From contig CANNEK010000002.1 in the NCBI GenBank assembly GCA_947503625.1, positions 1-64,000 on the forward strand: 64,000 nucleotides of DNA, read 5' to 3'. The notes below the pieces were generated by a model. That model was not told where the DNA came from, did not search any database, and saw nothing but the letters and a program-made list of their open reading frames with translations. Made by a program: the position numbers and the translations under genes. This DNA is from an uncultured Kordiimonas sp. Lineage in GTDB: Bacteria; Pseudomonadota; Alphaproteobacteria; Sphingomonadales; Kordiimonadaceae. Below are positions 47,662 to 56,602 of this stretch, piece by piece. Each line of letters starts with the position of its first letter. Position 1 is the first letter of the stretch.

Positions 47662-47888
47662 TTGTCAGCTTCCTTACATACAAACAGGCACGCTACTTTC
47701 CATAGCAACAGTGGTTTTTATAATCCTGGCGCGGCCCCAAGTCCAGCGCACAAAAGGCTCCATCGCAGCCATTTTGTTACGACCCTAGATAGGGTCCATG
47801 TCCAAAATGTGGTTCAGATAAAATATTTTGCAGCGACACAGTAGAAAAAAGCCTTTGCGGGTTAGTCAATGTAACTATAAATGACCCC

Positions 47889-48473
47889 ATGTCCAAGCAC
47901 GACACACGTTCTGACCCCCCGCACAGTGGAAGCTCTATTGAGCCTTCGACCGACCGTACAATTGTACTGGTAGGATTGATGGGTGCTGGCAAGACAACTG
48001 TTGGCAGAAGGCTGGCCAAGCGTTTAGGTCTTGAATTTGCAGACTCAGACTTTGAAATTGAAAAAGCGGCCCAGATGACCGTGAACGATATTTTCGCAAC
48101 CTATGGTGAAGACTATTTTCGATCTGGCGAGCGACGAGTGATTTCAAGGCTTATTAACGGCGCACCGCGTGTTTTGGCAACAGGTGGTGGTGCTTTCATC
48201 AACGCGGAAACACGAGAGTTGATGAAAGACCAGAGTATTACGGTTTGGCTTGATGCCGACCTTGATGTTCTGGTAGAGCGCACAGCACGCCGGGATACCC
48301 GTCCGCTGCTTAAAAATGGCAACCCCGAGGCAATACTTTCAAAGTTGCTTGAGGAACGAACGCCCATATATGCCGAGGCTGACATCAGGGTTCAATCATC
48401 TGACGGCCCGCACGACACCGTCGTTGACGCCATAATGCGTGCACTTGAAAATAAAGGGCTGCTCCGTGCCTGA
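47889..48473 (+). CDS. aroK: Shikimate kinase
   Basis: Phosphorylates shikimate in aromatic amino acid synthesis. The 194-residue P-loop kinase has VGLMGAGKTTVGRRLAKRLG (Walker A), the shikimate-binding DSDFEIE and SGERRVISRL, GGGAFIN, and the lid RRDTRPLL. The first 23 residues are an extra polar arm. No clear ribosome binding site precedes the ATG. The coding region overlaps aroB by eight bases. Divergent from the small membrane protein gene across 227 bp. Confidence 0.96.
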   Translation: MSKHDTRSDPPHSGSSIEPSTDRTIVLVGLMGAGKTTVGRRLAKRLGLEFADSDFEIEKAAQMTVNDIFATYGEDYFRSGERRVISRLINGAPRVLATGGGAFINAETRELMKDQSITVWLDADLDVLVERTARRDTRPLLKNGNPEAILSKLLEERTPIYAEADIRVQSSDGPHDTVVDAIMRALENKGLLRA

Positions 48474-49605
48474 CGCAACAACATATGAAACTATTGCGCT
48501 GGATTTGGGTGACCGCTCATATGACATCTCCATCGGCACCAGCATCACCGACAACCTCGAACGGCTTTTACTACCGCTTCTGAAAACCCGGCGCGTCTTC
48601 GTCGTCAGTGAAACAAATGTGATGCAGTATCAGGGCAAAGTCTTGCGGTCCGCGTTCAAAAAAGCCGGTATCGAACCACACTGGTTTATTGTTGAGCCCG
48701 GTGAAGCGACAAAATCGTTTCATGAGTTGGAGAAGCTTGCTTGCAATCTTTTGACAGCCGGAATTGAGCGCAGCGACACCATTATTGCATTCGGTGGCGG
48801 CGTCATCGGCGACCTGACTGGATTTACCGCGGCGACTGTCTTGCGCGGCATCAATTTTGTGCAAATTCCAACAACCCTTCTGGCGCAAGTCGACAGTTCT
48901 GTTGGCGGCAAGACCGGCATCAACACACCGCAAGGTAAAAACCTTGTAGGCGCTTTTTACCAACCGCAAGCGGTTTTGATCGATATACTGACACTCGAAA
49001 CCCTGCCAAGGCGTGAATTGTTGTCAGGTTACGCGGAAGTGGTGAAATACGGCGTTATCGACGACCCAGATTTTTTCACATGGCTGGAAGAAAACGGCGC
49101 GGATATTGTCAGCCCCAATGCAAACAATCTGACAAGAAATTTGCGAACCCAGGCCATTGCCCACAACTGCCGCGCCAAAGCACGCATCGTTACCGAGGAT
49201 GAACGCGAAACGGGAAAACGGGCGCTTCTGAATTTAGGCCACACTTTCGGACACGCACTGGAGGCCGAATGCGGTTATTCCGGCATCCTTCTGCACGGCG
49301 AAGCTGTCGCCATCGGTATGGTTATGGCACTGGAGGCTTCCGTCAGGCTGGGGTTGGCGAGTGCGGATGAAAAGGAACGACTAAGCCAACACTTCAAGAC
49401 CATTGGCATGAAAACGTCCGCAGCCGAAATCGAAAAGAAGATGAATGCCGACGCTCTTCTCGCTCATATGAGCAAAGACAAAAAAGTAGAAGCAGGCACC
49501 ATCGGATTTATTTTGGGTGGCATCGGGTCGGCTGGCATTCATCGCGGCATAGACCTTGAAATTATCCGGTCGGTTCTCCATGATTCACTGCAAGGTCATG
49601 CCTGA
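48466..49605 (+). CDS. aroB: 3-dehydroquinate synthase
   Basis: Closes the ring of DAHP to 3-dehydroquinate using NAD and a metal ion. About 379 residues. NAD-binding motifs are VVSETNVM and AFGGGVIGDLTGFTAATVLR; metal ligands are in AEVVKYGVIDD (Glu) and LNLGHTFGHALEAECGY (His); HGEAVAIGMVMA is also present. I start at GTG 48466 inside the end of aroK (GGG upstream); the longer reading from 48439 does not match the family N terminus. The overlap suggests translational coupling with aroK. Confidence 0.95.
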   Translation: MPDATTYETIALDLGDRSYDISIGTSITDNLERLLLPLLKTRRVFVVSETNVMQYQGKVLRSAFKKAGIEPHWFIVEPGEATKSFHELEKLACNLLTAGIERSDTIIAFGGGVIGDLTGFTAATVLRGINFVQIPTTLLAQVDSSVGGKTGINTPQGKNLVGAFYQPQAVLIDILTLETLPRRELLSGYAEVVKYGVIDDPDFFTWLEENGADIVSPNANNLTRNLRTQAIAHNCRAKARIVTEDERETGKRALLNLGHTFGHALEAECGYSGILLHGEAVAIGMVMALEASVRLGLASADEKERLSQHFKTIGMKTSAAEIEKKMNADALLAHMSKDKKVEAGTIGFILGGIGSAGIHRGIDLEIIRSVLHDSLQGHA

Positions 49606-49642
49606 TTGCCGTCATGACTAGTCAAACAAAGGATTTGCGGTA

Positions 49643-50929
49643 ATGGATACCGCCGACATCTTCAATACAGAATTCTGGGTTACCTCCGGCATCATTTTCC
49701 TGTTGCTGTTGCTCTCCGGCCTGTTCTCAGGTTCGGAAACAGCACTAACAGCCGCTTCAAAAGCCCGCATCCACCATATGGCGAAGCAGAACAACAAGCG
49801 TGCCAAACGTGTATCGCGATTGATTGACGACAGGGAACGGCTGATCGGTGCCATTCTGCTCGGCAACAATCTGGTAAACATTCTGGCGTCTGCGCTCGCC
49901 ACCAGCCTGTTCCTGAGCATTATGGGCGACGAAGGCGTTTATATCGCCACGGCCGTTATGACAGCTCTGGTTTTGATATTTGCAGAAGTTCTGCCAAAAT
50001 CATACGCCATTGCCAACACCGAGAAGATGGCCCTTGCCGTTTCGCGCGTCATCGCTTTTGTTGTCTTTATTTTCGCGCCCATCGTATCACTGGTACAAAA
50101 GATCGTGCGTGTGACGCTGCGTGTATTCGGTGTCGACATCTCTTCAATCGACAATGCCCTCTCCGCACAGGAAGAGATACGCGGTGCGATTGATTTGCAT
50201 CGACATGAGGGCGGAATTGTCAAGGAAGACCAGCATATGCTGGGCTCGATTCTTGATCTCGAGGAAGTGACAATCGAAGATGTCATGCTGCACCGAAAAA
50301 GCATGCAGATGCTGGATGTAAACGCGTCGACAGACGAAATCATCGCTGCCGTGGTGCGCAGCCCCTATACCCGGCTACCCTTATTTGAGAATGATCCGGA
50401 GAACATTGTCGGAGTACTGCATGCGAAGGACGTCCTGCGAGCTCTCCGCCGAACCGGCGGCCAGATGCACAGGTTTCATGTTAAACGGATCATGACCAAG
50501 CCCTGGTTCGTGCCGGAAACCACAAGTTTGAAAGAACAGTTGAATGCGTTTCTGGAGCGCAAATCACATTTCGCACTGGTTGTCGATGAATACGGCGATA
50601 TTCAGGGCCTGGTGACACTTGAAGATATCCTTGAGGAAATTGTTGGTGATATCGCTGACGAACATGATTTCGATGTTGCAGGCGTGAAGTCTTTCAATGA
50701 CGGGACTGTTGTCGCTGAAGGTTCGGTAACCATTCGGGATCTCAACCGCATGTTCGATTGGGACCTGCCCGACGAGCACGCCACCACCATAGCCGGATTG
50801 CTGATCTTTGAGGCAGAAACCATTCCGATTGTCGGTAGCCGCTTTACCTTCCATGGCTTTCGGCTTGAGGTAACGGCCCGCAACAAAAACCAGATTACGG
50901 GCGTCAAAATCCGCAAGGTAAAAACATAG
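49643..50929 (+). CDS. HlyC/CorC family transporter (CNNM-type, CBS domains)
   Basis: A 428-residue membrane protein with the DUF21/CNNM N-terminal membrane domain (helices about 12-30, 65-85 and 95-140; SGLFSGSETALTAASKARI), a pair of CBS domains (about 215-330; RSPYTRLPLFENDPENIVGV, YGDIQGLVTLEDILEEIVGD) and the CorC_HlyC C-terminal domain (DGTVVAEGSVTIRDLNRMF). Members move Mg or Co ions or protect against them; CBS domains sense ATP. Its position after aroB is common in Alphaproteobacteria. Not a hemolysin, despite old names. 37 bp downstream of aroB. Confidence 0.9.
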   Translation: MDTADIFNTEFWVTSGIIFLLLLLSGLFSGSETALTAASKARIHHMAKQNNKRAKRVSRLIDDRERLIGAILLGNNLVNILASALATSLFLSIMGDEGVYIATAVMTALVLIFAEVLPKSYAIANTEKMALAVSRVIAFVVFIFAPIVSLVQKIVRVTLRVFGVDISSIDNALSAQEEIRGAIDLHRHEGGIVKEDQHMLGSILDLEEVTIEDVMLHRKSMQMLDVNASTDEIIAAVVRSPYTRLPLFENDPENIVGVLHAKDVLRALRRTGGQMHRFHVKRIMTKPWFVPETTSLKEQLNAFLERKSHFALVVDEYGDIQGLVTLEDILEEIVGDIADEHDFDVAGVKSFNDGTVVAEGSVTIRDLNRMFDWDLPDEHATTIAGLLIFEAETIPIVGSRFTFHGFRLEVTARNKNQITGVKIRKVKT

Positions 50930-51108
50930 AAATCGATTTTCGCGAAGCACGTCACTTCCTTGGCATTTTCGCGTGGCCTGTTCACATTAACGTGAGTCAT
51001 TAAAACTTCATGCTGTTGTCATAGAGCCTACCTGCGCAGACGGTATCCACCGCCCATAGTTCAAGAAGGGCGGTGCATGCACGCCGCCCACGTCACACGG
51101 AGAATGAA

Positions 51109-53457
51109 ATGCCCACCAGAAACTTTTCCTGGCTGTCTGCCGGAGTAAGTCTTATCGCTCTTGCGACATCAGCGCCTGTATTTGCGCAGTCGTCTACAAA
51201 CAGCGATGATAACGATATCGTCGAAGAAATTATCGTGACAACCCAGAAGCGTGAACAGTCACTTCGGGACGTTCCGGTAACTGTAACCAGCTATTCCGGC
51301 CGCTTGCTGGAAGACCTGAACATCGACGAATTCGACGAAGTTTCCGAAATCACTCCGGGCCTGATCATTCAGGAACAAAGCCCCAACAATCCGGCATTTG
51401 TTATCCGCGGTATTACCTCCGACAGTGGTTCTGCCCAAATCGCACCGCGTGTGTCGATTTACCTGAACGGCATCGACGTTTCCCGTTCCCGTGGTTCACA
51501 CTTCGAACTGTTTGATATTGAACGCATCGAAGTCGCTAAAGGGCCACAGGCCACCCTGTTCGGAACAGCGTCCGCAATCGGTGCGGTCTCGGTGATCACC
51601 CGCAAACCACAGGAAGAATTTGCTGGCGAAATCACGCTTGGTTACGGGAACTTCGACAGCTATCAGGCACGCGGCTTTGTAACAGGCGGCTCGGAAAAGG
51701 TTCAGGGCCGCTTTGCCTTCAGCTACCGCAAGCGGGATGGCTTTATCGAAAACATCGCCGGTGACCCCGGGTCACAGTCTGAAGGGGGCACAATTCAGCC
51801 TGACCTCAATGGTATCGAACGCTTCGGTGTGCGTGGTAGCCTGCGCCTGATCCCGAACGATAATGTAACGGTTGATCTTGTGCTGAATTACGAGAAAAAT
51901 GATGACACAGGCACCAGTTTTAAATCCGGCAATTTCGCCCCGACGGGCGGCGCAACTGATCCCTTCAGTTTTGCAGAACTTGCAGGCGGTGGCCCCCGTT
52001 CTGCTGCCGTTTTGGGTAGCGATAAACTCGGCATCGACCGCGAACTCTATGATGGCAACCTGACCATCAATTGGGACCTGAGCGACAATTGGTCTATCAC
52101 GTCTGTGAGTGGATACCGCGATTTCGATAGCCTTGAGGTTTTTGATGCTGACGGAACGCAGGCCATTTTCGCGGAATTTGCTGAAGATTCCAGCGGCAAC
52201 CAGTTCAGCCAGGAGTTGCGGGCAAACTATGCCGGTGAACGCCTGAACGCATTCTTTGGCGCAAACTATTTCACTGAAGAAGGGCGTCAGCGCGTTCCGT
52301 TCCTGACGGAAGAAGGAACCTTCCTCCAGTGTGCCGCTGGTGTTATCCCCGGTCTGCCATGTGTTGGGCCGGATGGGTCTGTTGGATCAGTGACAGCTGC
52401 ACAGGGCCTGCCACCGATCTTCTATGATGCCGTCTTTGGCAATACCGGCGAGTTCGATATCTATTCTGTATTTGCAGACGCAACCTATGCCGTAACCGAC
52501 CGGCTTGAATTCACTGCAGGTATCCGCTTCGTTTATGAAGAACGAGAAAGCGGGGCTTTCGCGACACTGCCAAACTCAGTGCTTACAGGTGCACCCCTTC
52601 TAGCGTTCGGCAACGTGGACACAGGCGGCCAGACAGTAACAGCATCGGACGATTATGACGCATTTCTGCCGCGCTTCAACCTGCGCTATGACCTGAGTGA
52701 TGACGTTAGCCTCTATGCAACAGTGGCAAAAGGCCGTCGTTCTGATGTGATTGATGTTGGCTCTGTCGCTGACAGCAACGGTAACCCTGTCGCAGACCCG
52801 ACGTTTGTTCCCCAGGAAATTATCTGGAACTATGAAGGTGGCATCAAGGCCCGCGCTCTGGACGGCAAGCTTGATCTGGCGCTGTCGGCTTTCTATCAGG
52901 ACTATGAAAATTTTCAGGTCAGTGTTCTGGATATTAACGGTGTGGCCCGGCCATCAAACGCCGGTGCAGCAGCCAACTTCGGTGTTGAAGGCGAGTTCAG
53001 AAGCCAGCTAGGCGAACACTTCCAGGTTTTCGGTAACTTTGCCTACATTGACGCTCAAATTGACGACGAGGCGGCAAATGGCATCTTTGCGGGCAATCGC
53101 TTCCGCCTGCAGCCGGAATGGTCAACAGCCCTTGGCGGACTGTTCAGCTATCCTGTCACAGGCGATATAAACTTCTTTGCCAACGCTACCTGGACGTATC
53201 GTTCCGACGTATTCTTTGAAATAGAAAACCAGCCGATCGTCGGCCTCGATATCGGGGAAGAAGATGTGAACCTGGTTAATCTGCGTGCGGGCTTCGCCGC
53301 GGCGGATGATAGTTGGGAAGTGAACTTCTTCGCCAACAATCTGTTTGACAAAAACTATATCATCGACGCAGGCAACACCGGTGGTGCGTTCGGCTCACCA
53401 ACTTTTGTGGCAGGCCCTCCCCGTTTCTGGGGCGTGCAGCTCACAGGTCGTTACTAG
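51109..53457 (+). CDS. TonB-dependent receptor (782 residues)
   Basis: A third outer-membrane receptor, of the smaller FecA/FyuA-like type. Signal peptide ends ATSAPVFAQ (about 28); the TonB box is EIIVTTQKREQSLRDVPV, and the plug has FVIRGITSDSGSAQIAPRVS and KGPQATLFGTASAIGAVSVI. The barrel ends GVQLTGRY, with Tyr as last residue. The EIIVTTQKREQ motif is typical of receptors for siderophores, vitamins or plant-derived phenolics; the ligand is unknown. ATG 51109 has GGAGA six bases upstream. It sits between corC-type and htpG genes with no periplasmic binding protein or ABC genes nearby. Distinct from the two larger receptors near the left end. Confidence 0.93.
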   Translation: MPTRNFSWLSAGVSLIALATSAPVFAQSSTNSDDNDIVEEIIVTTQKREQSLRDVPVTVTSYSGRLLEDLNIDEFDEVSEITPGLIIQEQSPNNPAFVIRGITSDSGSAQIAPRVSIYLNGIDVSRSRGSHFELFDIERIEVAKGPQATLFGTASAIGAVSVITRKPQEEFAGEITLGYGNFDSYQARGFVTGGSEKVQGRFAFSYRKRDGFIENIAGDPGSQSEGGTIQPDLNGIERFGVRGSLRLIPNDNVTVDLVLNYEKNDDTGTSFKSGNFAPTGGATDPFSFAELAGGGPRSAAVLGSDKLGIDRELYDGNLTINWDLSDNWSITSVSGYRDFDSLEVFDADGTQAIFAEFAEDSSGNQFSQELRANYAGERLNAFFGANYFTEEGRQRVPFLTEEGTFLQCAAGVIPGLPCVGPDGSVGSVTAAQGLPPIFYDAVFGNTGEFDIYSVFADATYAVTDRLEFTAGIRFVYEERESGAFATLPNSVLTGAPLLAFGNVDTGGQTVTASDDYDAFLPRFNLRYDLSDDVSLYATVAKGRRSDVIDVGSVADSNGNPVADPTFVPQEIIWNYEGGIKARALDGKLDLALSAFYQDYENFQVSVLDINGVARPSNAGAAANFGVEGEFRSQLGEHFQVFGNFAYIDAQIDDEAANGIFAGNRFRLQPEWSTALGGLFSYPVTGDINFFANATWTYRSDVFFEIENQPIVGLDIGEEDVNLVNLRAGFAAADDSWEVNFFANNLFDKNYIIDAGNTGGAFGSPTFVAGPPRFWGVQLTGRY

Positions 53458-53480
53458 AAATTACCCTCCCCAAACAACAA

Positions 53481-53504
53481 GGGCGGTGACCATGGTCGCC
53501 GCCC
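53481..53504. terminator. Bidirectional terminator hairpin between receptor and htpG
   Basis: GGGCGGTGACC (53481-53491) pairs with GGTCGCCGCCC (53494-53504), an 11-bp stem with one G-U pair and a two-base loop. It lacks a T-run, but lies right between two converging stops. Confidence 0.6.
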
Positions 53505-53533
53505 GATTACGCCTGGTTGTTGCTGTTTGCCGA

Positions 53534-55435
53534 CTAGCTCAGTCCCTGCTCCATCGCCGCACTCAGACGGCGGGCAAAGGCGGCGGCATCATCCAGTGCA
53601 TCGCCTTCCAGAATTTTCGCCTGATCCAAAATCAGCAACACAGGGTCGGTCAGCGTATCGATTGCACCCTTGTCCTTGGCTTTGCTCGCCAGTGTGCGAA
53701 TAAGCGGATGGGTAGGGTTCACTTCCAACACTTTCGCGGTCATCTGATCAAGCTGATTATGTGCCTTCAAAATGCGCTCAAGGTGCATATCCATGCCACT
53801 TTCACTGGCAACAAGACAGGCAGACGTGTCGGTCAGGCGGTCGGTAGCACGCACATCTGAAACTTTCTCACCCAACACCTCTTTCATCAGAGTTGTCAGC
53901 GTCGTCATGTCGCTTTCGCTAGCGGTTTCTTTTTTCTCGGTATCGGCTTTTTCGTCAGCGATATCCTTCAGGTCGCTATCGCCCCGCGTGATCGACTTGA
54001 AAGGTTTACCTTCAAAATCAGGTGCCATCTGCACCCAGAATTCATCCACAGGGTCAGAAAGCAGCAGCACTTCGATACCACGAGAACGGAAGCCTTCAAG
54101 TTGCGGGCTTCTGGCAACAGCGTCCGCGTCTGTTCCTGTGATGTAGTAGATTGCAGACTGTTTGTCCTTCATGCGCTCGATATAGTCGGCAAGGGACGTC
54201 CAGCCGTCCGTTCCGGTCGAACGGAAACGTGCAAGTTTCAGCAGTGCGTCGCGGCGTTCATGATCTTCGTAAATACCTTCCTTGATCACCGGACCAAACT
54301 CGGACCAGATCGAAAGAAATTTCTCACTGTCTTTCTTCGCCAGCTTCTCAAGTTCGCTGATCACCCGCTTGGTGATGGCTGAAGACATGCGTGTCAGGAT
54401 AGGGTTGTTCTGCAGCATCTCGCGGCTGATGTTCAGCGGCAGATCCTGGCTATCAACAACACCGCGCATGAACCGCAGCCAGCCCGGCAACAGATCTGCG
54501 CTATCGTCCGAGATAAACACCCGCTTCACATAAAGCTTCACGCGGTTCTTGCGGGCAGGGTCAAACAGGTCCATCGGCTGCTTGGTCGGCAGGAACAGCA
54601 GTACGGTATATTCCTGCATGCCTTCCGCCTTGTAATGCAGGGTCATTGCCGGATCATCAAATGCGTGCCCGACACTGCGATAAAATTCGGTGTATTGTTC
54701 TTCTGAAATCTCGCTTTTGGGGCGTGTCCAGATCGCAGAGCCTTCATTGACCACAGAGGGCTCTGCTTCCGCGTCCTCGCCGCCATTGATCGCTAGCGTG
54801 ATGGGTACTGCAATGTGATCGCTGTATTTGGTCACAATTGATTGCAAGCGGTGCTTTTCTGTAAACTCGGTAGCATCATCTTTCATGTGCAACGTAATCT
54901 GCGTACCACTGGTATCTTTTTCTGTTGCGCCAATTTCGTAGCTACCTTCACCAGAACTGACCCAGGACCATGCTTCAGTCTCGCCAGCTTTCCGGGTCCG
55001 CACCTCAACTTTGTCTGCCACCATGAAAACGGAATAAAAACCAACACCAAACTGACCGATCAGCTGCATATCGGTTTTGCTGTCGCCTGTCAGTTGATCG
55101 ACAAAACTGGCGGTGCCGGACCGGGCAATTGTACCCAGGTTTTCCACCAGGTCATCGCGGTTCATACCAACGCCGTTATCTGAAATCACCAGCGTCCTGG
55201 CTTCAGGGTCTGCCAAAATGGCAATACCGAAATCGCCATTGTCTTTTAAGAGACCAGCGTCTGTCAGGCCAGCATAGCGAAGCTTGTCACAAGCGTCAGA
55301 TGCATTTGATATCAATTCCCGCAGAAAGATTTCCCTGTCGGAATAGACCGAATGCACCATCATGTGCAGAAGGCGTGAAACTTCAGCTTCAAACCCCAGT
55401 TTTTCGCTTTTTGCTTCTTCTGTTTTTTTGCTCAT
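53534..55435 (-). CDS. htpG: Molecular chaperone HtpG (Hsp90)
   Basis: ATP-driven Hsp90 chaperone, 633 residues. The GHKL ATPase N domain contains ELISNASDACDKLRY, AILADPEARTLVISDNGVGM and GQFGVGFYSVFMVADKV; the middle domain has RGVVDSQDLPLNISREMLQ with the catalytic Arg loop; the C-terminal dimerisation domain ends LSAAMEQGLS. There is no C-terminal MEEVD, as expected for bacteria. AGAGAGA precedes the ATG. It is probably transcribed alone; the upstream gap holds a GC-rich inverted repeat (55480-55499), and the gap to the DUF4340 gene is about 108 bp. Confidence 0.97.
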   Translation of the reverse strand: MSKKTEEAKSEKLGFEAEVSRLLHMMVHSVYSDREIFLRELISNASDACDKLRYAGLTDAGLLKDNGDFGIAILADPEARTLVISDNGVGMNRDDLVENLGTIARSGTASFVDQLTGDSKTDMQLIGQFGVGFYSVFMVADKVEVRTRKAGETEAWSWVSSGEGSYEIGATEKDTSGTQITLHMKDDATEFTEKHRLQSIVTKYSDHIAVPITLAINGGEDAEAEPSVVNEGSAIWTRPKSEISEEQYTEFYRSVGHAFDDPAMTLHYKAEGMQEYTVLLFLPTKQPMDLFDPARKNRVKLYVKRVFISDDSADLLPGWLRFMRGVVDSQDLPLNISREMLQNNPILTRMSSAITKRVISELEKLAKKDSEKFLSIWSEFGPVIKEGIYEDHERRDALLKLARFRSTGTDGWTSLADYIERMKDKQSAIYYITGTDADAVARSPQLEGFRSRGIEVLLLSDPVDEFWVQMAPDFEGKPFKSITRGDSDLKDIADEKADTEKKETASESDMTTLTTLMKEVLGEKVSDVRATDRLTDTSACLVASESGMDMHLERILKAHNQLDQMTAKVLEVNPTHPLIRTLASKAKDKGAIDTLTDPVLLILDQAKILEGDALDDAAAFARRLSAAMEQGLS

Positions 55436-55543
55436 TTTCTCTCTCTGAACGTCGGCATTACCAATTGAAAAGTAAGGCCGCGCGCTCGCAGGCGCGCGCT
55501 CTAAACTTATTTTGAACCTGATTTAGGAAAAGAAACCGCAGGA

Positions 55544-56587
55544 TCAAGAGGTAGCGGCACCTTCATCGTCTGTTTCAACAAAATCTGCCCGGCCCTGAAC
55601 AAGAATATTGGCGTCAAACGACGACAATTTGAAAAGCCAGCCTTTGGTTTTCTGTGATATCTGCGCTGCTTCGCCAGCGCCGTCCTCCGGGGCCGACGGC
55701 AACTCGCCCGCTAAACCATCCGCAGCAATCGTGATGTCATGGCGCGCCGTTACTTGCGCCCAATGATCTTCGCCTTTTTCGAAAACAATCATCGAAATAA
55801 CAAGTCCGCCATGGGTCACGAGCTCGATGTTGCTCACGGGGTCCATCAGCGGATTGCCGTTTTTTTCCACGTCGTCCAATGTCAGGCCTGAGAGTGTGCG
55901 TGCAGGTTCTGCCCTTTTGTAGGAAGCAACCTCAACTTCAGTGTCAGCCAGGTCGGCAACCCTGAATTCGGTTTCGTTAAGGGCGCGCTCCAATTGTACA
56001 CCGTTAATGTCCAGAGACCGGATTCGTGCAGGATCAATATTCAGAACATCAGGCTCAAGCCATTCCACGGCATCCAGCGACGCTTCGTTCAGCCCGCCAA
56101 CCAGCCAGGACCGTGTATCCTTTTCCTGAAAAATATATGTCAGGGATCGTCCACTGGCATTTTCCTTGCGAGTGCCCATCCTGAAGTCCAGCAAGTCGCC
56201 AGCTGTATCGTCAAGCAATTGTACTCGCGTTGCTTCAACGCCCAGACCAAGGCGGTCAAACCGCTCGGCATTTGCTGTCTTTGGCTCGCGCCGTTCCGAC
56301 ACAGCAAGCCCGCGCAGGAAAGACCGAACTTTGTTCCCATCCGCCGCGTAACCTGCACGCTCCTGCACTGTCCATGCACCATCCACGCGCTCCAACGTCA
56401 CGCTATCATCTTTTTTGGTCAATCTCAGAGTGCTGGTTTCGTTCACCCTGTCAGCCAGACCGGTAAAAGTGCGCTCGCCTCGCGCGCCCTGATCACGTGT
56501 TGGGTCTTCGCCAAACAGTATCCAGATAGCACCCAAAATGGCCGCCAAGGTTAGATACCCAAGAATATTTGTCATGCGTTCAGACAT
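55544..56587 (-). CDS. DUF4340 domain-containing protein of a Gld-type ABC operon
   Basis: A 347-residue bitopic protein: N-terminal membrane helix (about 8-25, NILGYLTLAAILGAIWILF), then a periplasmic DUF4340 region with repeats of the type TLRLTKKDDSVTLERVDGAW and SRSWLVGGLNEASLDAVEWL-like sequence (TRSWLVGGLNEASLDAVEWL). DUF4340 proteins always follow GldG in this operon type. The order is ATPase-permease-GldG-DUF4340, with 15 bp between this gene and gldG. GAGG precedes the ATG. Function within the transporter unknown. Confidence 0.85.
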   Translation of the reverse strand: MSERMTNILGYLTLAAILGAIWILFGEDPTRDQGARGERTFTGLADRVNETSTLRLTKKDDSVTLERVDGAWTVQERAGYAADGNKVRSFLRGLAVSERREPKTANAERFDRLGLGVEATRVQLLDDTAGDLLDFRMGTRKENASGRSLTYIFQEKDTRSWLVGGLNEASLDAVEWLEPDVLNIDPARIRSLDINGVQLERALNETEFRVADLADTEVEVASYKRAEPARTLSGLTLDDVEKNGNPLMDPVSNIELVTHGGLVISMIVFEKGEDHWAQVTARHDITIAADGLAGELPSAPEDGAGEAAQISQKTKGWLFKLSSFDANILVQGRADFVETDDEGAATS

Positions 56588-56602
56588 GGCAACCTCAAAA
56601 AT

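Noticed and set aside
55480-55499. GC-rich inverted repeat before htpG
   Set aside because: Alternating GCGC sequence pairs easily by chance, has no T-run, and lies within the short htpG leader; no function assigned.
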